Assembly (NCBI GenBank): GCA_963575745.1
Contig: CAUYUJ010009779.1
Location: 1,012,992 to 1,072,991 of the forward strand
Reading direction: 5' to 3'
Source: Prorocentrum cordatum
Taxonomy: Eukaryota > Sar > Dinophyceae > Prorocentrales > Prorocentraceae
Length of the DNA: 60,000 nucleotides
Within the stretch, counting starts at the first letter, position 1. Each line of letters starts with the position of its first letter. Under the pieces are notes generated by a model. The model searched no databases. It worked only from the letters and a program-made list of their open reading frames with translations, and had not been told where the DNA came from. The translations under genes and the position numbers were made by a program. Below are positions 10,410-20,285 of this stretch, one piece after another.

Positions 10410-13009
10410 GGTGGGAAGGAGGAGGAGGAAGAGGAAGGGAGGAGGGGGAGGAGCAAGGAAGGGGAGAAGGAAAATAACGCTCGCGTGAAGTTTCTCCCAT
10501 CTTACTTAAGGACCACATCACAGAAAGAATGTCGAGCACCTGGCAAAGTGTCGAAAGAGTGTCGGACGAGTGTCCCCCAGGGCCCGACACGTGAAAACCA
10601 TCGAGTTTCGGCACTTTTTTGGTGCTCGAAACTCTTTCTGGTGATCAAGGCTGAGGTAGGTTGGAACATCATAACGCTCGCGGCCTGGAGGGTGTTCAGA
10701 TCCACGGGTAGGCACTCCACCAATAATGCCAGTGGGTCCTCCGGTAATCCCCCTGCTTCGGACATATGCACGGCTTTAGACCTGACCAGGGCAGAGGAGA
10801 AAGAAGAGGGCGAGGGCCGGCAATACGGCAAACGACGCCTGCCATACAGACAGCGCGCCCAATCGCCCACTGCTGTCGCGCCCCTCTGCCGCCGTGGCCT
10901 GACCAGATTCTTGAAAAGGCATACAGGTTGCACAGAAGACGTCGTATTAAAGAAGCAAGCGGCTTCTTCGCAATGTTTGAAAAGTAAGACTCGCTCCTAA
11001 CTTGTGACAGACCGTCCCTAAGGGAACATAATCCTACGGATACCACCATGTACTCCCCGACCCCTCCCCGGCGCGTTCTGACCAGGAATCCGTGGCGAAA
11101 TCAGCCGCGACGACGCGAAATCAGCCGCGGCGACGAGTGACTGCCCAAACCAGGCCGCCACAAAGGGCTGAAAAACAGGGAAGGGCATCGGCATCGATAG
11201 TCATGTTACTCCTCTGAGTCTCACTCGATGCAGAATCTTGCGGCACGCTGGCAGCAACAACATCGGCAACCGGACAGGCACGGCAATCCTATACGGAGAG
11301 GAGCGTGCAACAGGCACTCCCTGTCCGCGTTCTTGTCGCCAGCGCGGTCCCTCGGGGAAGGGACGTGAATGAGAGGAGTCGCTGAAGTTTCGAGCCACTC
11401 CGAGGTTGTCCGACGCACGAGAGTTTAGAATTCTGGGATGCGCTGGCCCTTTCTGGGTCTCTGCAGGCCTCCAGGCGGCCCCAGAGACCTCCCGGGACTT
11501 CCGAACCCATTCCATGCAAATGAGTTCCAGCCACTCCGATGATCGCTTTCCACGACTTGGGAAACTGAACATGAATCAGCGTGCCTTTGGGGAGAGAGGC
11601 TGATGAGAGGTAAAGCGGCGACGGAGACGGTGAGGAGATCGATGTCTCATGGTCTGAACGCCTAGATGCAAGAGCGCGCAAGGCATGCTGCGTGGAAGGG
11701 TAACAGGCGTGTAGGCCGCAATGACAATGCAAGGCGGCTATTGGAGGTGAGGCTGACACGACATGGAACAATAACCAATGGAAAGCGTGGAGACGAAATG
11801 TGACTCTGCATGCACGCAGCGAATGGTCAACACTGGTACGACAAAGAAAGTAGACGGTCGCAGAGACTGGCTGCTGGCGCTCATGTTCCCCAGTGGGAGA
11901 AGATGATTGCTACTGCGGTCACTGTCCACTGCCAATTGTTTGATGTTTGCTATCTGCGACTTTGGCGCAAAAGGCAACGGCTTAACGCGACTTAGCAGCT
12001 GGAAGCCAAGCAGCCTGCAGAAATCACCGCATCATTCCCAGAGGGACGGCTCTGAGTCACATCCACGATCCTCCACGCCTCCAGCCCAGCTTTCGCCAGT
12101 CGCCGCTTCCTTGAGAATCACGGTTCAAGCCTCGGCTACGACTGGAAGCGACTACGAGAGCACGTGCACCGCGACAGGTGGCAGGGGCCGATGCCCCTCG
12201 CCGACGGCTGGCGTGCTAGCAGATGGCTTTGGCCTGCTCTGACTGCTGGCGTTCGCGCGACTCTGCGACCCCTCCCGCCGCCCAGCCACACAAGGGCGCC
12301 CAGACCCACAGATGAGATGGACCCTGGCTGTGATCGTGCGCCCTGATCGGGAATCAGCAGCATCCTGTACACCACCACCGGCCCTGGCCAGGCCTGTCCT
12401 GGTGCACAGAACCTCGTAGCCTGCACCAGGATGGTCTGCACAGTGGATCCACGCGACGAGTCATCTTGCCATGAGACACCTGAGGCAAACTGGTCGTCAA
12501 GCCTTGGGCTTCACAATGAGCCCCAAGACTTCTGCGGGCCCACAAGTCCATCGAAAGATGATAAGCTTGGGCCAGCCGTGTCGTGGGGCGGCTCCTGCTG
12601 GCCAGGGTGTCGGATTAGCCTGGTCAGGCAAGGTGATGGCGTGTGGTGTATGTCTTCCGACTGGAGCGATGCAGCAAGTTCACGGCACTTGACGCCGGCG
12701 CTGTAGCTTCTGTATATGACACCGCGCGGATCGTCTGGCCTTGAGCGATGCCAGTTTTCCGATTGCGCCGTTCGCTCGACGTCGGCCGAGTCGAGGCCAC
12801 TGGACTGGCGTTCAACCCGAAACGCCCGCGCGAGGGTCGCCCCTGCGTCGACGCGGCGCGAGGCTGCCGTGCCTGCAGCGGCACGGGCCGCATGAGGTCA
12901 ACAGTCCGCCCCCAGATCTCCCCTGGGTACGTTCCGACCAGACGAGTCCGAAGGGAAGATCCAGCTGTGGCCACCAGGGCGCCCAAGAAGCCCAAACACG
13001 CCACACGTC
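10410..13009. other. unassigned, with weak coding signals
   Basis: An S-type repeat (AGTGTCGAAAGAGTGTCGG ... CCCGACACGTG) at 10,528-10,625 is shared with 30,645-30,715. A T-type unit (CCCCGGCGCGTTCTGACCAG ... GGCGACGA) at 11,055-11,150 is shared with 24,165-24,240 and 41,395-41,465. Between 11,200 and 12,700 both strands show moderately protein-like frames, none decisive. No RNA gene is seen. Confidence 0.3.
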
Positions 13010-13010
13010 G
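12748..13010 (+). CDS. possible exon, basic protein
   Basis: An ORF from an ATG at 12,748 encodes MPVFRLRRSLDVGRVEA and is Arg-rich. It runs into a diverged C-type element. The minus strand is open as well. Function is unknown. Confidence 0.2.
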
Positions 13011-13166
13011 TCGATCCTCTATCCTAAGGAGACCCAGGGACGCACAGATAGGAAACACACATCCCAGGTTTTTCCCCTCCTTGTATATTTCTGGGTTTTC
13101 GTCTTCCCCCCCCATACTTTCCTGGGGATCGTCGAGTAATCGTGTCTGTGAGTTGTCCTTCTTGAG
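13011..13166 (+). mobile_element. diverged C-family element
   Basis: It resembles C elements in order: GACCCAGGGACGCACAGAT, TATTTCTGGGTTTTCGTCTT, a C-rich stretch, GGGGATCGTCGAG, TCGTGTCTGTGAG. The copies at about 50,768-50,870 and 51,183-51,285 share its GGGACGCACAGA left part. Confidence 0.5.
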
Positions 13167-13353
13167 CAGGGACCGACCGCCCCGGCATTCCTATAGTCAT
13201 GCCACGAAATGTTCTTAGAACCCAGAAATGCTCTAAGAACAAGAACAATGTTCTTAGAACATACACCCGATGTGTAAAAACAAGGCAGTCCCAGCCAGAA
13301 AGGTTCTACGAACATCTCGTGGGAACCACATAAGGTTCTTAGAACATGCTTTG

Positions 13354-13538
13354 TCGGGAGCGGCCAAGAGGGGGGCGTCCAAGAGGGGGGGGTGCAAATC
13401 ATGGCCGGCGGCATGTGCGCGGCCCAGGGCGGGGGGGCCAGGGACATGATGAAATAAGGAGGGGCGCCATGAGATCTGGGGAAATATCATGGCCCCCGCC
13501 ATGATATCCACCCCCCCTAGTCATCACCCCCCTCTTTA
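13354..13538 (+). mobile_element. B-family MITE, copy 3
   Basis: The left end TCGGGAGCGGCCAAGAGGG and the interior are intact. The right end stops at CCCCTCTTTA and lacks the GCCGCCCCCGA terminus. GGGAACC-ACA-AAGG-like sequence occurs on both sides (13,320 and 13,539), a possible diverged duplication. Confidence 0.65.
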
Positions 13539-13728
13539 GGGAACCCACAAAGGACGTACGCGCCAAGCTATGTACATGAACACGGCCCCTTGACCCGCGA
13601 GACCGGCCGCGCAATACGAACACTCGCGCCATGCGAACTCTCGAAACCGGCGTGGATTCATGTTGTACGTGCACGTCCTTCTTTCGCTCCCGACTCTTTG
13701 CCGCCCCCGATGTTTTCTGGGGCTCTAG

Positions 13729-13891
13729 TGAAGGGGAACTGGAACACACAAATAAATACACACAAATAAAAATATCCCCCAAACATTCCCATAGTTTCTG
13801 GGTTTTTGTCTTCCCCACCACCTCCCATATTTTTGCATACTTTCCTGGGAGTCGACGATGAATTGTGTCTGTGTGTTTCTCTCCCTCCCGA
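13729..13891 (+). mobile_element. C-family element 2
   Basis: It runs from TGAAGGGGAACTGGAACAC to TCTCCCTCCCGA with the typical CATATTTT interior. TCTA on both flanks may be a short duplication. Confidence 0.7.
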
Positions 13892-13992
13892 TCTATAGGC
13901 GAGCCTGGACGCCTCGCCCCTGCTTTGGCCCTCCCCGCCCTTCTCCACGGGGGGGGGCGACGCGTCGCGCCGCGGGGCCCCGCCGAGCATAT

Positions 13993-14150
13993 CGCGGGCG
14001 GCGGGTGGCCGCGCGAGCGCCGATCGGGTCGGGCGAAAGGGGGGGATAGCAAAAGGGGAGGTTGAGAATCCCGCGGGCGGCGGGTGGCCGCGTGAGCGCC
14101 GATCGGGTCGGGCGAAAGGGGGGGATAGCAAAGGGGGGAGGTTGAGAATC
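13993..14150. repeat. 79 bp tandem duplication inside an N element
   Basis: The block GCGGGCGGCGGGTGGCCGCG ... GGTTGAGAATCC occurs twice in tandem, carrying the left end of the N element with it. Confidence 0.8.
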
Positions 14151-14490
14151 AGCTCACGTACTGCAGGTCCGTGCCGTGTCGACCCTGGCGTTGGTTCCCG
14201 ACACCGCGCTGGATCGTTCAACCTTGAACGATCGGCCGTCTCCGCGACGTCCGATCGTTCAACATCGACCGATTCTGGGTCGCCGCCGGCGTTCAACCTT
14301 GAACGCCCGCGCTGGGGTCGCCGCTGGTCGACACGACGCAAACCTACCGTAGCTGATTGTCCCGGCGCCTCCCGACGCCAGATGGCGGCTATGTATCGAG
14401 GAATGGGCCCCTCGGTGAGGCCGAAACTAGCTGCATGCAGCACATTTCGTAACCCCCCCTTTCCCAATCCCCCTCTTTCGCCCGACCCGA
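14028..14490 (+). mobile_element. N-family element 1
   Basis: It runs from GTCGGGCGAAAGGGGGGGAT to AATCCCCCTCTTTCGCCCGA, which are inverted ends. It contains a palindromic GATCGTTCAACCTTGAACGA block not present in the two shorter N copies. Confidence 0.65.
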
Positions 14491-14584
14491 GCCGATGGGG
14501 GGCCTGTGCGGCCGGTCGTGGCAGATGACGCGCGCGTTGAAGCAGACCTGGCACGGCGGGGGTGCCAGACTGCGCCAGCGCCCC

Positions 14585-14797
14585 TCCTATAGGGGAACCA
14601 GAAGTGGCACAGGCATAAAAGCTCGGAGGTCCGCGCGGAGTTCTCGGATCGGCGCCGGGGCTCCCCGGCGGCGCCTCCGGCGCCGCCCCTGGCGCGCTCC
14701 GCGCGCCAAGGAGGGGGGTCCAGCGCCGATCCGAGAAATCCGCGCGGACCTCCGAGTTTTTGATTATGTTTATGTCACTTTGTGTTCCCCTATCAGC
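14585..14797 (+). mobile_element. G-family foldback MITE, copy 1
   Basis: The ends are about 70 bp inverted repeats. The left arm reads TATAGGGGAACC ... CGGAGGTCCGCGCGGAGTTC, and the right arm reads GATCCGAGAAATCCGCGCGG ... TTCCCCTAT. The centre is a CGGCGCCTCCGGCGCCG palindrome. Confidence 0.75.
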
Positions 14798-15290
14798 GTC
14801 CCTCTGACGGGGATCTCCACTAACGGGTCCTTTGGCCAAAGACCGGGCAAACCTGACCCTCCCCGAGGTGGGCAACGCTGCAATGCCAAACAAAAAGGCT
14901 CCGAAATTGCGACTTTCGGCAAATCTCCAAAAGACCCGTGAAGGAGCACCCGTTACGGTGCCGCTGACTGCATCCGGCGGCGGATGTGCCGTCACTGGAG
15001 GGAGAACAAACGGTACAAACAGAAACCTTTGGAGATTCGCGCGGATCTCTCGGATCGGCGCTGGGCCCCCATGGCGGAGACTCTGGCGCCGCCTCTGACG
15101 CGATCTGCGCGCGCCGACCTTCGACAACTCATGCTGATGCGATGTCTCCCTCCCCGAATGTCATGCCCGGCCCTCCCTCCCCTGGGAGTCCAAGAACCGC
15201 CGGGTTGCAGACCGAGCGCTGACCTCGACATCCTAAGGACCTCACCGCACGGTCCCGGGACTCTGCGGAACCCTGGATGCGGATGAGGAT
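14798..15290. other. unassigned, partial G-like arm
   Basis: At 15,028-15,120 a G-type arm (GGAGATTCGCGCGGATCTCT) is followed by GCGCC-rich sequence but no matching right arm. The remainder has weakly coding-like frames on both strands. Confidence 0.3.
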
Positions 15291-15520
15291 GAGGAGGCGG
15301 ACGAGGATGAGGATGATGAGGAGGATGAGGATGAGGATGAGGATGAGGATGAGGATGAGGATGATGATGATGATGAGGATGAGGATGATGATGTCGATGC
15401 TCATGGTGATGATGATGCTAATGCTGATGCTGATGATGATGACGCTGATGATGGTGATGATGATGATGATGATCATGATGATGATGATGAGGATGAGGAT
15501 GATGATGATGATGATGTTTG
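15283..15520. repeat. (GAT)n / (GAGGAT)n tract
   Basis: Degenerate GATGAG and GAT triplets cover about 240 bp. Confidence 0.9.
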
Positions 15521-15778
15521 TCGTGGTGGCCCGAGACATCCTCGCAGAACGACCCACATTTCAAAACGGCCCGCTCACCCGACATAACCTTCGAACCACC
15601 GGACGACTCACTCGACGGCGCGGACCGCACCGGACCCCCGACGAAAACCCGGCCCTCCCTAGAGGCCGCGCAGTTGGCGCCCGAGCAGACGGGGCCACAG
15701 CATCGCTCCGGCACATCGCCGGCGCATAGTGGGCTTCGGGATTAGAGGACCAAGACATGGCATGCCCCTAAACTTTCG

Positions 15779-15912
15779 ACGGTCCTCGCGGACTTCTTGG
15801 ATCTGAGCGGGACTCCCCCACCTGGCTCGCGGCGCGCGCCCAGGGGCGGCGCCGGAGGCGCCGCCAGGGAACACCCAGCGCCGATCCAGGAGATCCGCGC
15901 GGAGCGCCGACG
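15779..15912 (+). mobile_element. G-family element, diverged
   Basis: Arms CCTCGCGGACTTCTTGGATC and GATCCAGGAGATCCGCGCGG surround a GGCGCCGGAGGCGCC palindrome. Confidence 0.5.
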
Positions 15913-15957
15913 GTTTGTGTGTTGTGCAGCTGGAACTCTTCGAGGGGTGGCTGAGAC

Positions 15958-16128
15958 TCGGGGATGGACAGACCCCCCTTTAGTAAAACGTGGTTAGTGA
16001 AATCGACCTGAGGCCCAAACCTGGCGGGCGCAAGCCTGGAAAATAACGGCCACGGCGCCCTCTCGAGAACCGACAACGGACAATCCACGAATCGACGTGC
16101 CACTGTTGGGGGTTCTGTCCACCGCCGA
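15958..16128 (+). mobile_element. A-family MITE, copy 2
   Basis: The 171 bp element has ends TCGGGGATGGACAGACC and GGTTCTGTCCACCGCCGA. It is flanked by the 5 bp duplication GAGAC at 15,953-15,957 and 16,129-16,133. Confidence 0.85.
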
Positions 16129-16191
16129 GAGACGTCGCGCCGTGGCTCTCGCCGCACCGCCGATGCATCGGCGATGCGGCGCGATCCTCGG

Positions 16192-16372
16192 ACCGGGCGA
16201 AAGGGGGGGATAGCAAAGGGGGGGTTTGAGAATCAGCTCACGTAGCTGATGTTCCCGGCGCCGGAGGCGGCTATGTATCGAGGAATGGGCCCCTCGGTGG
16301 GGCCGAAACCAGCTGCATGCAGCAAATTTCGTAACCCCCCCTTTCCCAATCCCCTCCTTTCGTTCGGCCCGA
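16192..16372 (+). mobile_element. N-family element 2
   Basis: The element has ends GGGCGAAAGGGGGGGATAGC and CAATCCCCTCCTTTCGTTCG. Inside it carries AGCTCACGTAGCTGA and ATGTATCGAGGAATGGGCCC, shared with the other N copies. Confidence 0.7.
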
Positions 16373-16411
16373 GATCCCGTGGCAGCCCTGCGCTCCCGCC
16401 TCTCGAGAGCG

Positions 16412-16457
16412 CCGGGCAGAGCCCACGGCGCGCGTGCGCGCCGTGGGCTCTGCCCGG
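16412..16457. repeat. perfect 46 bp palindrome
   Basis: A 22 bp arm (CCGGGCAGAGCCCACGGCGC plus GC) is followed by GT and its exact reverse complement. It could form a very stable hairpin. Confidence 0.95.
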
Positions 16458-16554
16458 CTCGTCCGGGGCGGCAGGCGCCCGGCGGAGGCTGTCCCGTGAC
16501 ACGCCTGCTCCCCCGGTAAGACGAAGCCAAGACGAGGATTGCATCGGGCGAGGG

Positions 16555-16738
16555 TACATCTAGGGCTCCCAACTTCGCGCTTCGCGCTCCGCGAAGCGCG
16601 AAGCGCGAATAACTTCGCGCTCTCGCGCCGCCCCCCAAAGGGAGAAAAGGAGGACGAGGAGGAGGGGGAGGAGAAACGAGGACCGCGAAGCGCGAAGCGC
16701 GAATAACTTCGCGCCCTCGGGGGAGCCCTTGGTACATC
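16555..16738. mobile_element. foldback element with GCGCGAAG arms
   Basis: Ends TACATCTAGGGCTCCC and GGGAGCCCTTGGTACA face each other. Inside, CGCGAAGCGCGAAGCGCGAA-type sequence occurs in both orientations. A similar GCGCGAAAAACGTCGCGC block lies at 31,345-31,400. Confidence 0.5.
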
Positions 16739-17037
16739 GAGGATCTCTGAGATCCAGCGGCTCTGGAGGATGTCTGTGGCCCCGCGGCCTCCTCAAACCG
16801 GTCCGGAGCTCCCTGAGAGCACTCTGGCCTGCGCCAGAACGGACTTGTCCACGTCCTGACGCCGTCCGATTCCTACTCTTCCAGGCCTCCACCTGCTCGA
16901 ACAAAAAACCATCGAATACCTGTTTGTTTGTTCCGCTATGTTCGGGACGGGGGGAGTGCTTCCAGGAGATCTAGAAAACGCCAGCCCCGTGGACCCTGGG
17001 GAAATGGTCGGGACTTGCGGGGACCCCGCACCTTAGT

Positions 17038-17272
17038 GGGCCCTGGAAGCGACAAGGCATTTTTTTACCGGTTCCGTTTTGCCGTTTTTTTGCTGGTTCC
17101 GACGCAGTTTTTTTACCGGTTCCGTCGCCGTTTTTTGACCGGTTCCGGCTCCAATTCCGATCCTGGAGCCGTTTTTGTTGCTGTTTCCGGTCGCCGTTTC
17201 TTTGCCGTTTCCCTTGTCAATGGACATTTTTTTGGAAACGGTGAAAAAACGGCCCTGCCGTTTCCGGGGCCG
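17038..17272 (+). mobile_element. O-family foldback element 1
   Basis: It begins GGGCCCTGGAAGCGACAAGG and ends CGGCCCTGCCGTTTCCGGGG. The interior repeats a T-run followed by NCCGGTTCCG at about 20 bp spacing. The copy at 25,066 is closely similar. Confidence 0.75.
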
Positions 17273-17389
17273 ACAAAGCCCCGCACCCCAAAGAACGGCG
17301 TCGGAGGTCTGGGTAAGATCAAGGCCCTCAGATCTGGGCGTCGAGAGAGATCGCGGCGTGCGGTCTGCTCGGGCCCCAGGATGCGGGCA

Positions 17390-17474
17390 GTACTTATATC
17401 CATATCCAGAGCGTCGTGGACTTTTTAGGAAGAGGTGCCGCAACGCCGAGGCGCACTGGATATGGATAAAATCA
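17390..17474 (+). mobile_element. F-family short foldback, copy 1
   Basis: Inverted ends TATATCCATATCCAGAGCGT and CGCACTGGATATGGATAAA lie about 80 bp apart. Confidence 0.7.
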
Positions 17475-17489
17475 AGCCTCTTGGGGCCA

Positions 17490-17574
17490 GATTTTTATCC
17501 ATATCCAGTGCGTCTACGGCTTCTGGGGAAGAAAGCCCAAGACGCCAAGACGCACTGGATGTGGATATAACTAT
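17490..17574 (+). mobile_element. F-family short foldback, copy 2
   Basis: Inverted ends TTTATCCATATCCAGTGCGT and CGCACTGGATGTGGATATAA lie directly after copy 1. Confidence 0.7.
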
Positions 17575-18105
17575 TGCCCGCACAGGACCTGCACGGATCG
17601 ATCCACCTCGAGTCGGCGACGCGCAAAGGGTCTGGCCTGTGGTGCAAGATTTGCCCATCGTTGACTGCGACGCGGCAGTAGCGGCTGACGTGCTCGGGTC
17701 TGGTCCCCCGCGCCTCCCGAAAGCCGCAAACCAAAAACCACTCCGGCTACGGGTCACTCTTCCACGTGCATAGCCGAAAGAAGGGCCGCAGAGAGACAAA
17801 CACGGGTCAGGAGCTCTGGTCGTGAGGTTTCTCGGCGTCGCATTTTTGATAACCTCAGATCCCTGGGGGTCGCTGAGCGGCTCCATGGGGTCCAAGCCCA
17901 CTACTGGCGCGGTCCACCGATCGCTTCGGGACTTCCGTGGGCACCAGCCTCAGCCAATTCGACAAGGAAGCGGGACGCGGAAGGCGACGCGGCGCACGTG
18001 AGGTGAAAAAGGCGAAAAACGCCCCGCCTGTCGTGCCTGATGTGATCGACTGGTGTCGTTGCAAGCTGATTCCGCGCACACACACACACCTTCTCCACTG
18101 GCGCT
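17575..18105. other. unassigned
   Basis: Mixed composition with a short CA run at 18,076-18,090. The minus strand is open over much of it and moderately protein-like. No gene is called. Confidence 0.25.
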
Positions 18106-18192
18106 GTAGTCCACTAGTGCGCTGTCTGACTTCGGGCCACAGCATTTGCAAAATGGCTTCAGCCAGGATGTCCGACCAACACCCTACACATG
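18106..18192 (+). repeat. 87 bp direct repeat, left copy
   Basis: The unit starts GTAGTCCACTAGTG and ends CACCCTACACATG. It matches 18,364-18,450 at 84 of 87 positions. It abuts the A element exactly. Confidence 0.9.
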
Positions 18193-18363
18193 TCGGGGAT
18201 GGACAGGCCTCCCTTTAGTAAAACGTGGTTTAGTGAAAACGACCTCGGGCCCAAACCTGGCGGGCGCAAGTCTGGAAAATGACAGCCGCGGTGCCCTCTC
18301 GAGAACCGAAAACGGACAAGTCACTAATCGACGTGTCAGGGTAGGAGGTCTGTCCACCCCCGA
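18193..18363 (+). mobile_element. A-family MITE, copy 3
   Basis: The 171 bp element runs from TCGGGGATGGACAGGCC to GGTCTGTCCACCCCCGA. It sits exactly between two 87 bp direct repeats. Confidence 0.9.
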
Positions 18364-18450
18364 GTAGTCCACTAGTGCGCTGACTGATTTCGGGCCACAG
18401 CATTTGCAAAATGGCTTCAGCGAGGATGTCCGACCAACACCCTACACATG
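18364..18450 (+). repeat. 87 bp direct repeat, right copy
   Basis: See 18,106-18,192. This copy contains the ATG (18,411) of the candidate gene that follows. Confidence 0.9.
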
Positions 18451-18965
18451 CACACATCGCAAGGGCGAGTCCGGCCCAGGGGGCATCTCTTTCACCGTCT
18501 GAGGGCGCCAAGGGGCCCACGGAGGAGCTCGCCTCGGAGGGCTCCAAGACAGGCCCAACAAGGCCCCAACACAAGAGCACCTCGAGACGGCGCGGAGGAA
18601 CAGCGTCAGCAACGTCAGCAGGGTCAAGATGTGAGGGAGAGCCTGCCAACTCCCCTTCGGGTGCAGGCACATCAGGGCGCTTCTCGAGGAGTCGAGCTGG
18701 GTATAAATCCCATGACATCTGTCGATTGTTGGTATGGTGTGTAAATGTGGTTGTCCAATCATCTTCCGCAAGTTTTCGTCAAAGCTCCACGCCACATCAT
18801 GTTCAGCCATCAGGTAGGGCGAAACTGCTCGGCACATGGTGTCCAGCGCACCGTGCCACGATGCACCACTCCTCCTCCTCTTCCTCTTCCTCCTCCTCCT
18901 CCTCCTCCTCCTCTTCCTCCTCCTCCTCCTCTTCCTACTCTTCCTCCTCTTCCTCCTCCTCCTAA
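18411..18965 (+). CDS. hypothetical Ser/Gly/Ala-rich protein, 184 aa
   Basis: The ATG lies in the context CAAAATGGCTTC and reads MASARMSDQHPTH, then a Ser/Gly/Thr/Arg-rich region (18,450-18,700) with sensible codon structure. After 18,865 the frame enters a CTC/TCC tract giving poly-Ser up to a TAA, so the real C-terminus is uncertain and an intron may intervene. The first copy of the 87 bp repeat carries the same start codon but runs into the A element. No domain is recognised. Confidence 0.3.
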   Translation: MASARMSDQHPTHAHIARASPAQGASLSPSEGAKGPTEELASEGSKTGPTRPQHKSTSRRRGGTASATSAGSRCEGEPANSPSGAGTSGRFSRSRAGYKSHDICRLLVWCVNVVVQSSSASFRQSSTPHHVQPSGRAKLLGTWCPAHRATMHHSSSSSSSSSSSSSSSSSSSSSSYSSSSSSSS

Positions 18966-19045
18966 TCCTCCTCCTCCTCGTCCTCCTCGTCCTCGTCCTC
19001 GTCCTCGTCCTCCTCCTCCTCCTCCTCCTCCTCCTCCTCACCCCT
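18866..19045. repeat. (CTC)n / (TCC)n tract
   Basis: An interrupted CTC tract with TTC and GTC interruptions. Confidence 0.9.
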
Positions 19046-19194
19046 GCTCCCTCCCCCATGCCGATGGCTACCGCAACCCTCGGGGCGGAGGTTGTGCAGG
19101 ACGCATGGGGCGCCGGTACAGGTGCGCGATCCGCGCACACCCACAACCGCCCCAAGAGTCAGGGAGCCTGGGCGAAACCAGCAGAGTCGATCGA

Positions 19195-20285
19195 GGCATT
19201 CGCCTCCAGGACACAGTCTGGCGAGAAAAAAGCCAGCGGTCCTGACTGCTTGTCGTCCCGCAGCGCCTGCGTCACTGGAAGACAGAGTCTGGCGCCAGGT
19301 CCAGCGGTCACGATGCATGTCGTTCCGCAGCGCCTCGTGGTACTTCACATGCGGGCGCAAGAGGTTAGATACCCCCAGAACGCAGTCGGGCGGCGAGGCC
19401 AGCGGTCCTGTGATCGATTGAAGCATTTGCCTCCAGGACGCAGTCTGGCGGCAGGGCCAGCGGTCCTGAGAGCATATCGTTCCTCACTGCCCGTATCCCC
19501 ACACGCCTGCAAAAGAGACAAGCACCCCCAACACAGTCTGGCGGCAAGGCCAACCAATTACGAGACCGTGCGTTCCGTGCGCCTTCATGACCTCGACCCC
19601 CCTTCATGGCCATGCCCCAACACTCCCATGGTATCTTGCATATCCAGTACCGGGTTCACCATGGCACGGCCTCGATGCACCCCACACACCTGCGAAAGAG
19701 GAAAATACCTCCAGGACGCAATCTGGCAGCAAGGCCAGCGGTCCTGCAGTCGATCGAAGCATCCGCCTCCAGGACGCGGTCTGGCGGCAAGGCCAGCGGG
19801 CCTGAGTGCTTGTCGCCCCGTATCGCCTACACCACCGTGGCGCGGCCGCGCTGTATTCCACGCGTCTGCCAATGAGGTGGATAACTCCAGAACGCAACCT
19901 GGCGGCAAGGCCAGAGGTCCTGCAGTCGACTGAGCCATCCACCTTCGCGACACAGTCTGGCGGCAAGGCCAGCGGTCCTGAATGCTTGTCGGTCTGCAGC
20001 GCCTGCGTCACCATTGCACGCCTCCGCAAGGCCCCACAAACCTGCGCAAGGGGTCGACACCTCCGGGACACAGTCTGGCGGCAAAGCCAGCGGTCCTGTA
20101 GTCGAAAGAGGCATCTGCCTCCAGGACACGATCTGGCAGCAAAGCCGGCGGTCCTGAGCGCATGTCGCTCCGCGCCGCCTCTGCCCCAATGGCGCGGCCG
20201 CGCTGCACCACGCGCGCCAACAAAAGAGGCAGGCACCTCCAGGGCACCGCCTGGCGGCAAGGCCAGCGGCTCTGGAGGCAAGCTG
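19195..20285. repeat. higher-order tandem array, about 175 bp unit
   Basis: A core of about 38 bp (CTCCAGGACGCAGTCTGGCG followed by GCAAGGCCAGCGGTCCTG) occurs about twelve times, mostly alternating between roughly 60 and 115 bp apart. Each core can form a CTGGC...GCCAG hairpin. Sequence between cores (GCTTGTC-TCCGCAGCGCCTG, GGCGCGGCCGCGCTG) is also repeated. Both strands stay open through much of it; I do not call a protein. Confidence 0.85.

Noticed and set aside
15283-15520. Met/Arg-rich ORF
   Set aside because: It is a translation of a GAT/GAG triplet tract.
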